A DNA stretch of 64,000 bases from positions 167,606,240 to 167,670,239 of the forward strand of contig NC_073625.1 in assembly GCF_029407905.1 (NCBI RefSeq), written 5' to 3'. Positions 45,851-58,037 of this stretch are shown here, piece after piece. Origin of the DNA: Bubalus kerabau. Its lineage: Eukaryota; Chordata; Mammalia; Artiodactyla; Bovidae. A model generated the notes under the pieces. It was not told where the DNA came from. It saw only the letters and a list, made by a program, of their open reading frames with translations, and ran no database searches. The position numbers were made by a program, and so were the translations under genes. Position 1 is the stretch's first letter; the number at the start of each line of letters is the position of its first letter.

Positions 45851-46254
45851 TGTCAGTAGGGTTCAACCAAAAACCTAGAACCAGTTGGAGATAAATATTA
45901 AGAGATTTATGATAAGGAATCTTTTTACATGATTTCAGGGGCTTGAAAGGCAAATATGAAACTCATAGGGCAGCCCATCAGAAAGGACAGGCTATAATTT
46001 TGGGCATGGGGCTGAAGCTGTTGTCCACATGTGGAATTTTTTCTTTAAAGAAGCTTCAGCTTTGATTTTAAAGGCTTTCAGCTGATTGACTCAAACTACC
46101 CATATTATTTAGGATAATCTTAAAAGTTATCCACTTACAGTCTTTAATCACATTTACAAAATACACTTATAGGAACACATAGATTGACATTTTATTTAAT
46201 AACTATGGATGGAGGGTAGCCCAGCCAAGTGGACACATCAAAAAGACCATCGCA
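45851..46254 (-). mobile_element. ERV-L 5' LTR (MLT2-type)
   Basis: Its right edge on the plus strand is cagccaagtggacacatcaa followed by aaagaccatcgca (the LTR start in antisense), and the left edge is tgtcagtagggttcaacc. About 404 bases, near the family's usual size. It is in the same orientation as the partial LTR at 41200-41345, so the pair marks a provirus. Confidence 0.75.
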
Positions 46255-49200
46255 ATATGTTAAGTGTCAATATGACTTTTCTTGTATTAATCCTTCCTCA
46301 GGCATGTGCTAACTAAAACACCAAGGAACTTAATAAAAATGTCTAGCTACAATTTCCAAACTTTTTAAAAGGAGTAGTAACATCAATATGGCAGAGTATA
46401 ATGATGAATACTCTGTAAACTGACTATAGTACCGGGCACATAGCAGTTGTTTAATAAATAACCAATCTACTTCTCAAAAGTAGAAAATAGAGTCTGTGAA
46501 ACTTTTCACAGAGCACTGCAAGAACAAATTGAATTTAGTTATATATATTTAATTAGGACCTATAATGTCACATTAGAATTTTTCATTTACCTCTCTCTGT
46601 CTCCTTCTGATCAGTCTGTGAGGTTGTAGAGACTACATTTAGTCTTAAACCATTTCCCATCTTAGTTCTTCCTATTTTTAACCTACCATTAGTTAGTGTG
46701 CAGCCTATGGACTAGGAACTGTCTTTTTTGCTTACTTTGAAGTGTAACTATTGTTTCATATTCATAGCAATAATAGTGAGTTATTTTTCCTGAAGACAGT
46801 AATGACAATGATGACTATTTGCTATAGGTTTACAAATATGATTGAGCACAGTCTATTTGACAGTCACTGGGGATACAAATCAACAGGGTAAGTGACCACA
46901 GTGGATGAGAGCCTAAGGGTGAGACAAATATTAGATAAGCTGACAAGTGATTAGTCCAAAGAGCAGACCAACTAACAGTTCTTCATTATGTATTATGTTC
47001 TCAGTGCAATTTTAAATACTTTAACTCTATTAACACAATTAAAGAAAGAATATGAAGTATTGTATTTAAAGAAAGATTAATGGAGACGTGAAAGATTCAG
47101 ACTACATGAAAAGTTAATGGAGCGGAAATTCTACTAATCTCTTTCAGAATAATGATTTCTAATCTGTATTTTAAAATCCTATTAAAGGTAGCTTGTGGTT
47201 CAAACAGAAATAGCTATATTGTTCTACAGTTTCTAAAAATTAAAGTTGAACCTCTTCAACCTCATCACTGAACATTAAAAGGATATTGAGAAAACTGTAC
47301 ATTGGCAATGTAACCAAAGTTCGACCTTAGGACTTTTGTTGAGCATGGCAACTGAATGCAGAGTCTCGCTGCCACATTGGAGGTTGGTATGATATGGGAT
47401 AAATCAAGTACACCCTATGTACAGTGATTAAAATGAAATCCATTTATTGGTATATGTTTCCTGGCTTCCACCACTGCCAACATAATTGCCACTGCCAAGG
47501 CTTTATGTTCAATGAACGCAATCAGCCAGTCCAAAAAGTCACATGTTGATGCTGCATGGTGCCAAGCAAAGGGGAGAGTTTCTAGGGAGCTTGGGAGGGG
47601 GGATAGCTCATACAAATGAGCTTTTTGGCAAGATATAATCCCCTCTGGAAGAACCCCTACCTTTCAAAGAGCATACTGCATTTTGCTAGGAACAGGTCCT
47701 GACTGTGTTCCTTTTAAGAAATCCTGGTAAGCTTCATCATCACTGATAATATGGGTCTGATGGTGGCAAAAATTCTACTAATGAGTGCCTACTATCTCTG
47801 AGATGAGTTTTCAAGATGATCACTTATTCTCAAAACATCTTTTGTTGCTGTTTCTTTATTCGAATAAATACTTTTCAAATTTAATGGTCTTGCCATAGCT
47901 AAATACTGCCATAATTTTTTTCCACTTCAAAGTTAGAATTTATAAAGAGTGTAAGAAAAGAGTATAAAAAAGAACAGTGTGTAGTACAAAAAAATGAACA
48001 GATAAAATAAATGTTTTCTATAGTTAAAACTTAAGTTTATTCTAGGAAGCATATTTATTTTGTCTTTTACATACAGATGATTTGTTCTCTTAATTTTTAC
48101 CAAGGAGCATTTTATTCCCCTTGTACTTTTCCATAAAACCGAACACAAAATTTCCTATCTTCTTATTTCAGTTTTCCCAGAGCAGATATAAAGTATTCCA
48201 CTGTTTTCATTACTCTATTTCTTTGGCATGTCACACTTGCTTTCTTGAAAGCATTGAACATATTGTTTCTATAGACACTGCTAAATAAGTCTTTTTAAAA
48301 TTATTTAGCTGGTAGAAGACCGAGAACAAGAGTTGATGTTTAGCAAAGTAGATTTTGTAATTACAAGGCTGTTTATAGTTTATTCTTGGAACATGTTGTA
48401 TCTTGAATCCTTAGTATGACTTTGATAAATGGTTGGGTTTTAATTCAGTTTTATTGCTAAAATATTTTCCTTGAAATTGTGAATAGATAACGAAAGGTCA
48501 AATACCCAAAACATCAGTAACTTCAAAATAGTGATTTTTAGACTTTACCACCAAGGGAATTAACATTTAAGTTTTAAGCTCACATAAACATAAATTGAAA
48601 GCTATGTAATGGTTCTTTTTACATGTGTATATATGTATGTGTGTGTGTTTAATTTTTTTTACACTGTTATGTAGAGAAACTGTTTAATCAAGTAAAAAGA
48701 CAAAATCTACAGATGCTATGATTTGTGCAAAAATCCATCTCTAAAATCAACACTCCTCTATATTTTATACTACAAAGAGAAACAAAAAAATTTACAAACC
48801 ACTTAATTAAAGACATCATTTCCCAAGAAAAAAAAAGTCACACTTCTTGTGTATTTCCTCAACATTTGATAACCTTTTCTCCCCTGTTCTCACCACCATC
48901 ATCTTAATCAACACATCAAAAAGAGGCAAGCCTTTCTGGGATCTATGGAAATTTTAATATAAATGTTCCTGAGCTAATAATTTCCAGTAATATGTAGAGT
49001 TAAGGAATAAGTGGATCAATCTAGTAAAGAATTTAGTCATCTTACTGAGGTGTTAATAAAAAAAGACTGAAGAGATATTCACACCAGCTTTCTAAGCAAT
49101 TTCCTCCTTTAATTCTAGAGCCGAAAGATGGAGTGAAACAGTGAGGGACAGTTTCTTTTTCTGATTCTTTCTCTTCTCTACCCCACCCATCCCCAGTGGT

Positions 49201-49451
49201 CTATGCCCATCCACATTTAAATTACTAATCCTCTTTCCCCTTCTTTTTATGTAAGCCATTATTTAAGAGGCAATCTTGAAAAAATTATGCTTATAAAGAA
49301 AAATGTAATTTCATGGTTTTTGTTTATCCTAGGTCATTGAAGTTCCTGGGACGCTCTATCACTGTTGTTAAAGTTAGCCATTGCCATTAACCTTGTTCAT
49401 ACTATTTTTATTATTTATTGGGTTGAATGGGTTTGAATATCTGTACTTGCT
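46255..49451. other. 3.2 kb without an assigned feature
   Basis: AT-rich. A short gtaccgggcacatagcagtt with tttaataaat at about 46430 looks like a MIR/L2 3' end. No young insertion and no gene are seen. A TG-rich tract lies at 48622-48650. Confidence 0.4.
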
Positions 49452-49582
49452 ATTGTTCAGTTGCTAAGTCATGTTCCCCTCTTTGCGACCCCATGGGGGG
49501 CAGTATGCCAGGTTTCCCCGTCTTCCATTATCTCCCAGAGTTTGCTCAGATTTGTGTCCATTGAGTCAGTGATACTATCTAA
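49452..49582 (-). mobile_element. BovB 3' terminal fragment
   Basis: gttcagttgctaagtcatgt to gagtcagtgatactatctaa, the last ~130 bases, with several substitutions. Confidence 0.85.
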
Positions 49583-49902
49583 CATATTAGGAACAAGTAA
49601 ATCTTCTATTCTCCAACTTAATTACCTTATACTTTATGTCTTGAAAATGGAAGATTTTTGTTCTGATCTTTCTTGTTGTTGTTCCTGAGGTGATGCTCAG
49701 ACACCAAAGCACAATTTCCTACATAAGTTGACAAGATGTTCATGTAATTAGAATGTTCATAGTTTTTCTTTGTTTCAATCCTTGCAAACACAAGTTTAAC
49801 TTTTATTATCTTTTGTCTGGGGTTAGATGGAGAAGTACAGAAGTTATGAACACAAAAAGTTGAGTGCATGCACTAAATGTCATCATTGCACTTCTTAAAG
49901 AT
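49583..49902. other. No recognised feature
   Basis: 320 bases between two BovB ends; nothing recognised. Confidence 0.5.
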
Positions 49903-50478
49903 TCAGTTCAGTCGTTCAGTCGTTTCTGACTCTTTGTGATCCTGTGGATTGCAGCACACCAGGTGTCCCTGTCCATCGCCAACTCTCAGAGTTTACTCAA
50001 ACTTATGTCCATTGAGTCAGTGATGCCATCCAACCATCTCATCCTCTGTCATCCCCTTCTCCTCCTGCCTTCAATCTTTTCCAGCATCAGGGTCTTTTCC
50101 AATGAATTGGTTCTTCGCATCATGTGGCCAAAGTATTGGAGTTTCAGCTTTAACATCAGTCCTTCAAATGAATATTCAGGACTGATTTCCTTTAGGATGG
50201 ACTGGTTGGATGTCCTTTCAGTCCAAGGGACTTTCAAGCATCTTCTCCAACACCACAGTTCAAAAGCATCAATTCTTCGGCACTCAGCTTTCTTCATAGT
50301 CCTTTTCTCACATCCATACATGACTACTGGAAAAAACCATAGATTTGACTAGACAGACCTTTGTTGGTAAAGTAATGTCTCTGTTTTTTAACATGCTGTC
50401 TAGGTTGGTCATAGCTTTTCTTTCAAAAGAGTGAGTGTCTTTTAATTTCATGGCTGCAGTCACCATCTTCAATGATGT
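49903..50478 (-). mobile_element. BovB LINE 3' end, 576 bp
   Basis: From the ttcagttcagtcgttcagtc terminus back to catggctgcagtcaccatct. A 138-residue plus-strand open frame over it is only the complement. Minus-strand coding pieces (50049-50321) show ILKEISPEYSFEGLMLKLKL, the RTE C-terminus. Confidence 0.95.
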
Positions 50479-50672
50479 ATCTTTCTTAAAGATAGTTATT
50501 ACATTAAGATCTCTGAAGTTTTGAGGCACCTCAGCTCTTGCATCCCATTGGTTAGTAGGTCGTATTGACTTTCCATCTAGGAAAAGTTCATCCATTCTGA
50601 CTACTGCCCTTCATACAAGCCTCCAATGTCAGCCACCCAGCCTCTGAATTACCCTCACCTTCCATGCTTGGC

Positions 50673-50885
50673 TTCCCTGGTATCTCAGATGGTAAAGCGT
50701 CTGCTTACATTGCAGGAGACCCGGGTTCATTCCCTGGGTCGGGAAGATCCCCTGGATAAGGATATGGAAATCCACTCTAGTACTCTTGCCTGGAAAATTC
50801 CAATGACGGAGGAGACTGGTGGGCTACAGTCCATAGGGTCACAAAGAGTCGGACATGACTGAGCGATTTCACTTTCACTTTTTCT
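50673..50885 (+). mobile_element. Bov-tA SINE with 13-bp target duplication
   Basis: Complete head, body and tail. ttccatgcttggc at 50660-50672 and 50886-50898 is a perfect duplication. Confidence 0.96.
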
Positions 50886-50898
50886 TTCCATGCTTGGC

Positions 50899-51440
50899 CC
50901 CTTTTACAATCCATTCCACACATGCAATCAGGGAGACAAGTTAGATCACATTATACCTTAGCATAGAATCCATCAGCAGCTTCTTCATCACACTTTGAAT
51001 TTCAGATCTAAAAAACCCTGTATAATCTTGCTGTGATCTTCCTTTCTTTCTGATTTAATCTCATACCAAGGTCTCCTCTGTTCTCTGCCCTCAGTGGCTA
51101 CCTGCCTGACCTGAGGATACACCAAGCACGTAGCTGACCCAGGGTTTCTTCATGATCTTCCTTCTGGTTGGCCAGATCAACCACAACTGCCTCCTTTTCA
51201 TCAGTCAGAAACCACATCATTTCTACATCCCAAAGGATTCTCTCTGATGATCCAGCCTAATTGCTCTCTACAAAGAGCAGCATCACCCACATTGGTTTCC
51301 TTCATAGCTTGTATCACTAGATTTTTCTTTATCCCTTCATTGTGTGCCTGTCTTCTCCTCTAGAATATAAGTGCCATGAAAGCACATCCCACATTCTCAC
51401 TATCTACCCCCGTATCTGATATAGTAGTCACACTATAAAT
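50899..51440 (+). mobile_element. Ancient LINE2 (L2) 3' part
   Basis: caatccattccacacatgca, then tcataccaaggtctcctctg, gcttgtatcactagattttt and ctctagaatataagtgccat follow the L2 3' order, diverged. No coding frame. Confidence 0.6.
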
Positions 51441-52504
51441 GAAACCTCAGATTATGAAGCCAATTAGGGTCAAATATATTAGAGTAAGAAGCTGCATGTC
51501 ATAATTATGGCTACAATTAGGAATTTAATTACTATTCTAAATCAGAAATAATAAAATTGACTCTGTAGTTGACAGTGAAAAATCTACAACACATACTGTT
51601 AAATATTTTGTGCATATGTGACAATATTAAAAAGAATTATAAATCTGGATCTGGAATAGATAATAGATGATCATACCTTACACTGCCTTTTTGTATTCCC
51701 CTTTGAACTGATGGAGCCTAGTAGAGGGGCATGGTGGGAGGCAGATAAAGCCCCTGTAGTACATAGAGCTGGACAGGAGCTTCTCTTGATACATGGGACT
51801 GTGTAGGAGAGGGTCTTCCCTCAAGACTTGCTCATTGCCTGGAAATTAGTTTGCCTTATGTTCATCCATCTGGGGTATGACAGCTAATTCATTTTCTCTT
51901 TAAAAGAAATTACAATTCTGGCACAGGTCTTAATGCTGTGTTCCTAAATCTTGCATTTTTAGTCTTGTTGAATGTTGATTTTTCAATCCAGTCTGAAAAG
52001 TTATGGCAGATATTTTCAAATCTAGCTAACATAAAACCTTGATTTTCTAAGATGCATTTTAAAATGTATAATTGTATCCAGGTCTCTGGTTCATTCTTCC
52101 AAGGGTTAGGGAGGAAACAAGCATAATATTGTATTAGACAAAAAAATCATCTGTTCTTCATGGATTTTTGAAGAGTAGAAGCCTAGTGATCCTGTTCTGA
52201 GACACAACTAAGAAAGAGTTCACAGTAGACTTTTTGTCTTGGTGGCAGATTGCTGGAAGTGTTCTTCAGTGGGATTCAGAACATTAATTGCATCTTGGAA
52301 AATTTGTTATCAGCAGGGAGTTGGGGAATATGGTTCATCTGAGACTCACATAATGTCCTAGTAAAGATAATTTCATAGTATAGTTGATAGGCCAGATTAA
52401 TTTATACTTGAATTTCAAAGAATGGCCCCAAAGCCCTTTATTTCACTATCATTATGATGGTAGAGAATATATGTATCTTGTACTATTTTCTTTATATTGC
52501 TTTC
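51441..52504. other. No recognised feature
   Basis: About 1.06 kb; nothing recognised apart from background. Confidence 0.5.
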
Positions 52505-52790
52505 TTCCTGCAATGCAGGAGACCCTGGTTTGATTCCTGGGTTGGGAAGATCTGCTGGAGAAGGGATAGGCTACCCATTCCAGTATTCTTGGGCTTCCCT
52601 GGTGGCTCAGCTAGTAAAGAATCTGCCTGCAATGTGGGAGAACTGGGTTCAATCCCTGGGTTGGGAAGATCCCCTGGAGAAGGGAAAGGCTACCCACTCC
52701 AGTACTCTGGCCTGGAGAATTCCATGGATTGCATAGTCCATGGGGTCACGAAGTGTCTGACATGACTGGGCAACTTTCACTTTCACTTGT
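52505..52790 (+). mobile_element. Bov-tA SINE dimer, first head truncated
   Basis: Starts at cctgcaatgcaggagaccct inside the first head; second head gggcttccctggtggctcag and body are complete; tail actttcactttcactt. Confidence 0.94.
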
Positions 52791-53290
52791 ATAGAATAAA
52801 CATATAATTATGTAATTCATACCCTTAAAAGCCTCTTCTCTTACCTTATCCCTGACATCATCCCTGATTCTAACCTCCTTTGTTATTATGGAAAAATAAT
52901 TTCAAAAATTTCTCTAATATATGTAACAATATACACATATTGTTTGGACAAAAGGTAAACACATTTGTTTTCAAGATTTAGTTAACATATACTGCATCTG
53001 TAGATTGTGTATTCTGTCTCCAATCCATCTGCAAAAGTTCATTAATACCTAGAAAACAATCATTGCCAGTCCTAGCCAAAAGCAAATGGAATGTAAAGAA
53101 TATACAATTATATTTAGAGGCCACTTGTAGAACCAGGGCTAATTCTGAAACAAGTTTCTCCTAACAAATATCCCTTCAAATACAAGCCATTTTATGCAAA
53201 ATGGCTTTTATGATTTGTTGTTTACTTTTGCAGATGCCTCACTTTGGTGTCCTAGATGATAAGACTGGAGCCTGATATCTTGCAAACAAA
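52791..53290. other. No recognised feature
   Basis: 500 bases; nothing recognised. Confidence 0.5.
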
Positions 53291-53302
53291 CCTAGAAAAG
53301 GT

Positions 53303-53551
53303 TGGTGTTGATGTTTAGTTGCTAAGTCCTGTCTGATTCTTTTGTGACCCCATGGACTGTAGCCTGCAAAGCTCCTCTATCCATGGGATTTCTTGGGCAA
53401 GAATACTGGAGGGGGTTGCAATTTGCTTTTCCAGGGAATCTTCCCAACCCGGGGATTGAACACAGGGGTCGAACCCAGGGATCAAATCTGTGTCTCCTGC
53501 ATTGGGAGGCAGATTCTTTACAGCTGAATCACCAGGGAAATTAGGGAAACC
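53303..53551 (-). mobile_element. Bov-tA SINE with 12-bp target duplication
   Basis: Antisense copy. cctagaaaaggt at 53291-53302 and 53552-53563 is a perfect duplication. The head part contains an internal duplication (cacaggggtcgaacccaggg after ttgaacacag). Confidence 0.95.
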
Positions 53552-53563
53552 CCTAGAAAAGGT

Positions 53564-54066
53564 AAGTTTTCCCAAATACTTTTTACCACTGAAGATGGTT
53601 CACTCTTAGCTCCAGGCTTGTGAAAAGCAAGGCTCTAATTCATGGCTTATGAATGTTTATCCTTCAAGATATGCTGAGGGTTAAGTCACTTTTCAGTAAT
53701 TGATTCCTTAGACAAGATCAATAGGTGGTATTTTTATATTGGATAGCCTCAGCTTTTATACAATAAATAAAATTCAAACATTATTTTTAATAAGTTGAAC
53801 AATGAAGATAGCATCTTACTACATTTATTTCACTGCTTGGAACCTCCACAAAACTCAGAAAATGATAATAAAAATCACCATCAAACAAAGCTTTTCCGAT
53901 TTAAACATCTAAAAAGGTACAAGTCATTGCCTGAAATCAGATGTAACCTTAACTCATTAACCAGTTAAACATCCAAAAATGTCCCGCCAGAAGGCTGAAT
54001 ATATATTAAAGGTTTACATTTCACACAGGGTGAGGCATTATCAAGAAGCTGATGCTTTTATTCCTC
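53564..54066. other. No recognised feature
   Basis: 500 bases of AT-rich DNA; nothing recognised. Confidence 0.5.
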
Positions 54067-54073
54067 TCACACA

Positions 54074-54110
<37 letters not shown>

Positions 54111-54112
54111 TG
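54067..54112. repeat. (AC)/(GT)n microsatellite
   Basis: A short cacacaca run flips into about 16 uninterrupted GT units. Confidence 0.97.
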
Positions 54113-54389
54113 TAAAGAACCCACTAGTTTCCAGTTTCCAGAAAAAGAGCAAAAAATACTCCTTATTAATCCTCCACTGGTTTTTTAAAAAAATGCACAT
54201 ACAAAAAGCTGGCCAAATAATAGGAAACAAAATAGCCTTCTCAGGCTTCTCTCTTTTTTGTTTTTGTTTTGCTTTTAAAAATTAAATACAGCACTTACCT
54301 CTTAGTTTTGGATGATTCTTGTAAATTTATGGGATCAAAAGATTGTTCTATCATAAGACTGATCACTAAAGAATTTTTATCATTTTCTG

Positions 54390-54676
54390 TTCTATAAGTC
54401 TTTTGGACTCTGTGGGAGAGGGAGAGGGTGGGATGATTTGGGAGAATGGCATTGAAACATGTATAATATCATATATGAAACAAGTCGCCAGTCTAGGTTC
54501 GATGCACGATACTGGATGCTTGGGGCTGGTGCACTTGGATGACCCAGAGGGATGGTACAGGGAGGGAGGAGGGAGGAGGGTTCAGGATGGGGAACACGTG
54601 TATACCTGTGGCGGATTCATGTTGATATATGGCTAAACCAATACAATATTGTAAAGTTAAAAAATAAAATAAAATT
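54390..54676 (+). mobile_element. Ruminant L1 3' end with a perfect 21-bp target duplication
   Basis: 3'UTR only (ctgtgggagagggagagggt to attgtaaagttaaaaaataa). The same 21 bases, starting aagaatttttatc, stand at 54369-54389 and 54677-54697. The ORF2 end is absent. Confidence 0.97.
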
Positions 54677-54697
54677 AAGAATTTTTATCATTTTCTG

Positions 54698-55038
54698 AAA
54701 TAACAAAATATTGGAACTGCTGACTTATAAAAACTCATTGATCTTCAATTAACATTGACATGCCATAAAAAAAATCCTTTTACTTCTCCATCACAAATAT
54801 TTCCCATTACTTATTCATTTTCTTGCTGCATGTTGGTGATTATTACTTAAATTTTAAATGATTAGCTTGTTCATCAGGTTCTCTCAAGATGTTATAATTA
54901 TAATAAAAATGTAATGGAGTGGTTTAAGATCATTACAACTAAACATGATTACTAATTCATTTAATAATTCCTTTAAATGTTACCTTGAAGGAAATAGTTT
55001 ATATGTCATCTACTCCATGAAACTCCTCAGGCCTCTCT

Positions 55039-55039
<1 letters not shown>
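54698..55039. other. No recognised feature
   Basis: About 340 AT-rich bases; nothing recognised. Confidence 0.5.

Positions 55040-55081
<42 letters not shown>
55040..55081. repeat. (AC)n microsatellite
   Basis: About 21 uninterrupted AC units. Confidence 0.98.
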
Positions 55082-55084
<3 letters not shown>

Positions 55085-55237
55085 GGTTGTGTTCATTCTA
55101 GTGCTTAAAAAATACAGCTATTTCAGTGATCATATCCTAATTATAATGGTTCACATCATCTCTGTCTTCCTTACAAGTCTGAGGTCGTAAGGGTAGGGAT
55201 TTTGTGTTTTTTATTATTCTTTCCTGGGATATACATG

Positions 55238-55312
55238 TACAGAGGAACCTTGCAGGCTAAGTCCACGAGGTTGCAAAAGATTTGGATGTGAATTAGCGAC
55301 TAAACAACAATA
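55238..55312 (+). mobile_element. Bov-tA tail fragment
   Basis: acagaggaaccttgcaggct through aattagcgactaaacaacaa: the 3' third of a Bov-tA. Confidence 0.82.
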
Positions 55313-56548
55313 TATCTACATGTTGATACACGAACAATGTCCAGCATACTAGGCAATAATAAGTATATATTTGTTGAAATAGGTATTTTATTTTCCTTCA
55401 TGTCACATTTTCTTCTGATCATAAAATAATAAACCTTGTTTTAGAATATTTTTATAAAACACCTTTATAAAAAGAATATTCATCATTTTTAACTCTTTCA
55501 TCCCCAAGTATCCCCTAATATTTGCCTTAAACAACTTTTATTAATTGGATTTGGTTTGTGGCTTTATATGAATAAATAAAGGTTTCCAAATCCCAAAATG
55601 TCCCCTATGTCCGCCCTTGACTATGTTTCACTTCTTATGTAATAGATTAAATATTTTTTGAAGTTTCTTTTATCTGATGGCTCTGTTGCTGCTATTTGGG
55701 ATCCATTTGCTCTACCTTCTTTATTTTCATGCAGTTAATAGTTAATATTCATTGACTTCCTGCTGCATTTCAGGTACCATAGTAACTTTGGAAAAATATT
55801 ATTGAGCAAACACACATATCTCTACCTTCATGAAACTTATAGTTAGAGAAGCAGATGATAACAATTTACAGAAAAAGTCAGGTTTCAATTTAAAACTTGT
55901 GAATCCTATTATATTATAGGTAAGTAAAAAAAGAAAACATGGATAATCTTCAATGTTCATAATCTAGACATTCAGAAACTGTGTTTGAATATATGCAATG
56001 TTTTTGTGTGTGTGCATGCTTTTCTTATTCTGATCATATTATGGAAGGAATTATAATTTTTCAGCTAACTTGAAATTTTTCTCGTCATAAATTTAGGCAT
56101 TCTTCGTTCCAGCCAAGTTGGATAATCACTTGATTATGTTCCTGATTTGTTATTAATTTATTAAACACTTTATAAGTACTATCTAATCATCAAAATACCT
56201 TCTTTTGACAGAAATCACGGGTTTTCAAGGGTTTATAACATTGAGTCTTCACTTTAAATCCCAATATTTAATATGTGGGAATCATATTAATAGTCCACAT
56301 ATGTTGAAAAAACTGAAACCAACCAGAAATAATTTCAGAAACTCAGATATAGGTAGGCAATTGAGAGCAGCATTTATGATATAGCTGTCTCTTTAATAAT
56401 GGAACTGATAAAAGCATTTATCTTATGATTTTTTCATCCCTCAAAAGGTTTCTAGTTTATAAAACTATGTTTAAAGTGAGATTTTTAGTAATATTAAAAA
56501 AATAACAATAAGTAAGAAAGAGAATTGAGGGCAAAAAAGCTTAAATTT
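55313..56548. other. No recognised feature
   Basis: 1.2 kb of AT-rich sequence flanking the L1. No repeat named. Confidence 0.45.
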
Positions 56549-56560
56549 AAGCCATGACTA

Positions 56561-56989
56561 GCGTTTAATATTGTCTTGGAGGTCTCTCAGATTGTCCTCA
56601 TTTCTTTTAATTCGTTTTTCTTTTATCCTCTCTGATTCATTTATTTCTACCATTCTATCTTCTAATTCACTAATCCTATCTTCTGCCTCTGTTATTCTAC
56701 TATTTGTTGCCTCCAGAGTGTTTTTAATTTCACTTATTGCATTATTCATTATATTTTGACTCTTTTTTATTTCTTCTAGGTCCTTGTTAAACCTTTCTTG
56801 CATCTTCTCAATCTTTGTCTCCAGGCTATTTATCTGTGATTCCATTTTGATTTCAAGATTTTGGATCAATTTCACTCTCATTATTCGGAATTCTTTATCA
56901 GGTAGATTCCCTATCTCTTCCTCTTTTGTTTGGTTTGGTGGGCAATTATCCTGTTCCTTTATCTGCTGGGTATTCCTCTGTCTCTTCAT
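56561..56989 (-). pseudogene. L1 ORF1, N-terminal half (inverted)
   Basis: Open from ATG at 56989 leftwards for 143 codons (the last bases run into the target duplication). Basic N-terminus MKRQRNTQQIKEQD, then a coiled coil with heptads from about residue 45 to 140 (SQINSLETKIEKMQERF; SRITEAEDRISELEDRM). ORF1p is the trimeric RNA-binding chaperone of the L1 particle. The RRM and C-terminal domain are missing from this piece because the element was flipped here; they lie at 58038-58540 on the other strand. No stop or shift is seen within this half. Confidence 0.95.
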
Positions 56990-58037
56990 CTTGTTTAAAT
57001 TGCTGATTTTGGGGTGTCCTATCTGTATTCTGGCAGTTTGTGGAGTTCTCTTTATTGTGGCGTTTCCTCATTGTGTGTGGGTTTGTACAGGTGGTTTGTC
57101 AAGGTTTCCTGGTTAGGGAAGCTTGTGTCGGTGTTCTGGTGGGTGGAGCTGGATTTCTTCTCTCTGGAGTGCAATGAAGTGTTCACGGAGTTATACAGAG
57201 GAGAGAAGGAGGAGGAAGGAGACAGAGGTGGCCAGCAGGATAAAAGGGGGGAATGAAAAGGAGGGAGACAGATCCAGCCAGTAATCAGTTCCCTAAGTGT
57301 TCTCCCCATCTGAAACACACAGAAATTCAGAGTTGGGTAGAGTAGAGAGGGGTTAGGGAGGAGACACCGGTGACCTGGTGGAGAAAAAGGAGAGTCCAAA
57401 GGGAGAGAGAGCAGTCAAGCCAGTAATCTCGCTCCCTAGTGAAAAATGGGTACTGAAGATTGGGTTCTTAAAGGTACAAAATTGGTAACAAATACATAAA
57501 AGCAAAAACTAAAAATCTAGAGTAGAGTTTGGAATTTCAAAAATACGATGTTAAAGAAAAGAAGAAGGAAAAGAAAGAGAAAATATGAACAAACAAAAAC
57601 AAACAAGGTCGCAAAAATAATAAAGAGAATATAGGTACAAGATTGATGACTAACACCAAAAAGCAAAAGTTAAAAATCTAGAGTAGAGTTTGGAATTTCA
57701 GATATACAATGTTATATAACAGAAGAAGAGAAACAGGAAAAAAAAAAAAGTCACAGAAATTATAAAAAAAAAAAACTATAGGTACAAAATTGATAACAAA
57801 TATCAAAAAGCTAAAATTAAAAATCTAGAGTAGAGTTTGGAATTTCAAAAATACAATGTTAAAGAGAGGAAGAAGAAGAAAAAAAAGCAAGGTCAAAAAG
57901 TTATAAAATATATATATATATATATATGAAGTTTGCTGTAAAAAAATATAGGGCCTTTTTTCTTTTTTTTTTTTTTGCAAAGTAATAGGTTATAAAAGTG
58001 AAAATTAAAGGAATGATTGAGGACTTAAAATTTTTTA
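56990..58037 (-). promoter_or_regulatory. L1 5'UTR / internal promoter region (inverted), with tandem repeats
   Basis: About 1.05 kb upstream of the ORF1 ATG on the minus strand. A unit containing aaaatctagagtagagtttg occurs three times, starting near 57511, 57672 and 57819 (spacing about 161 and 147 bases), each preceded by a tacaaaattgataacaaa-like stretch. An AT-repeat (57908-57927) and T-run (57960-57977) lie near the outer end. In L1 this region holds the promoter; here it points away from ORF2, towards lower coordinates. Promoter activity is inferred, not visible. Confidence 0.8.
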
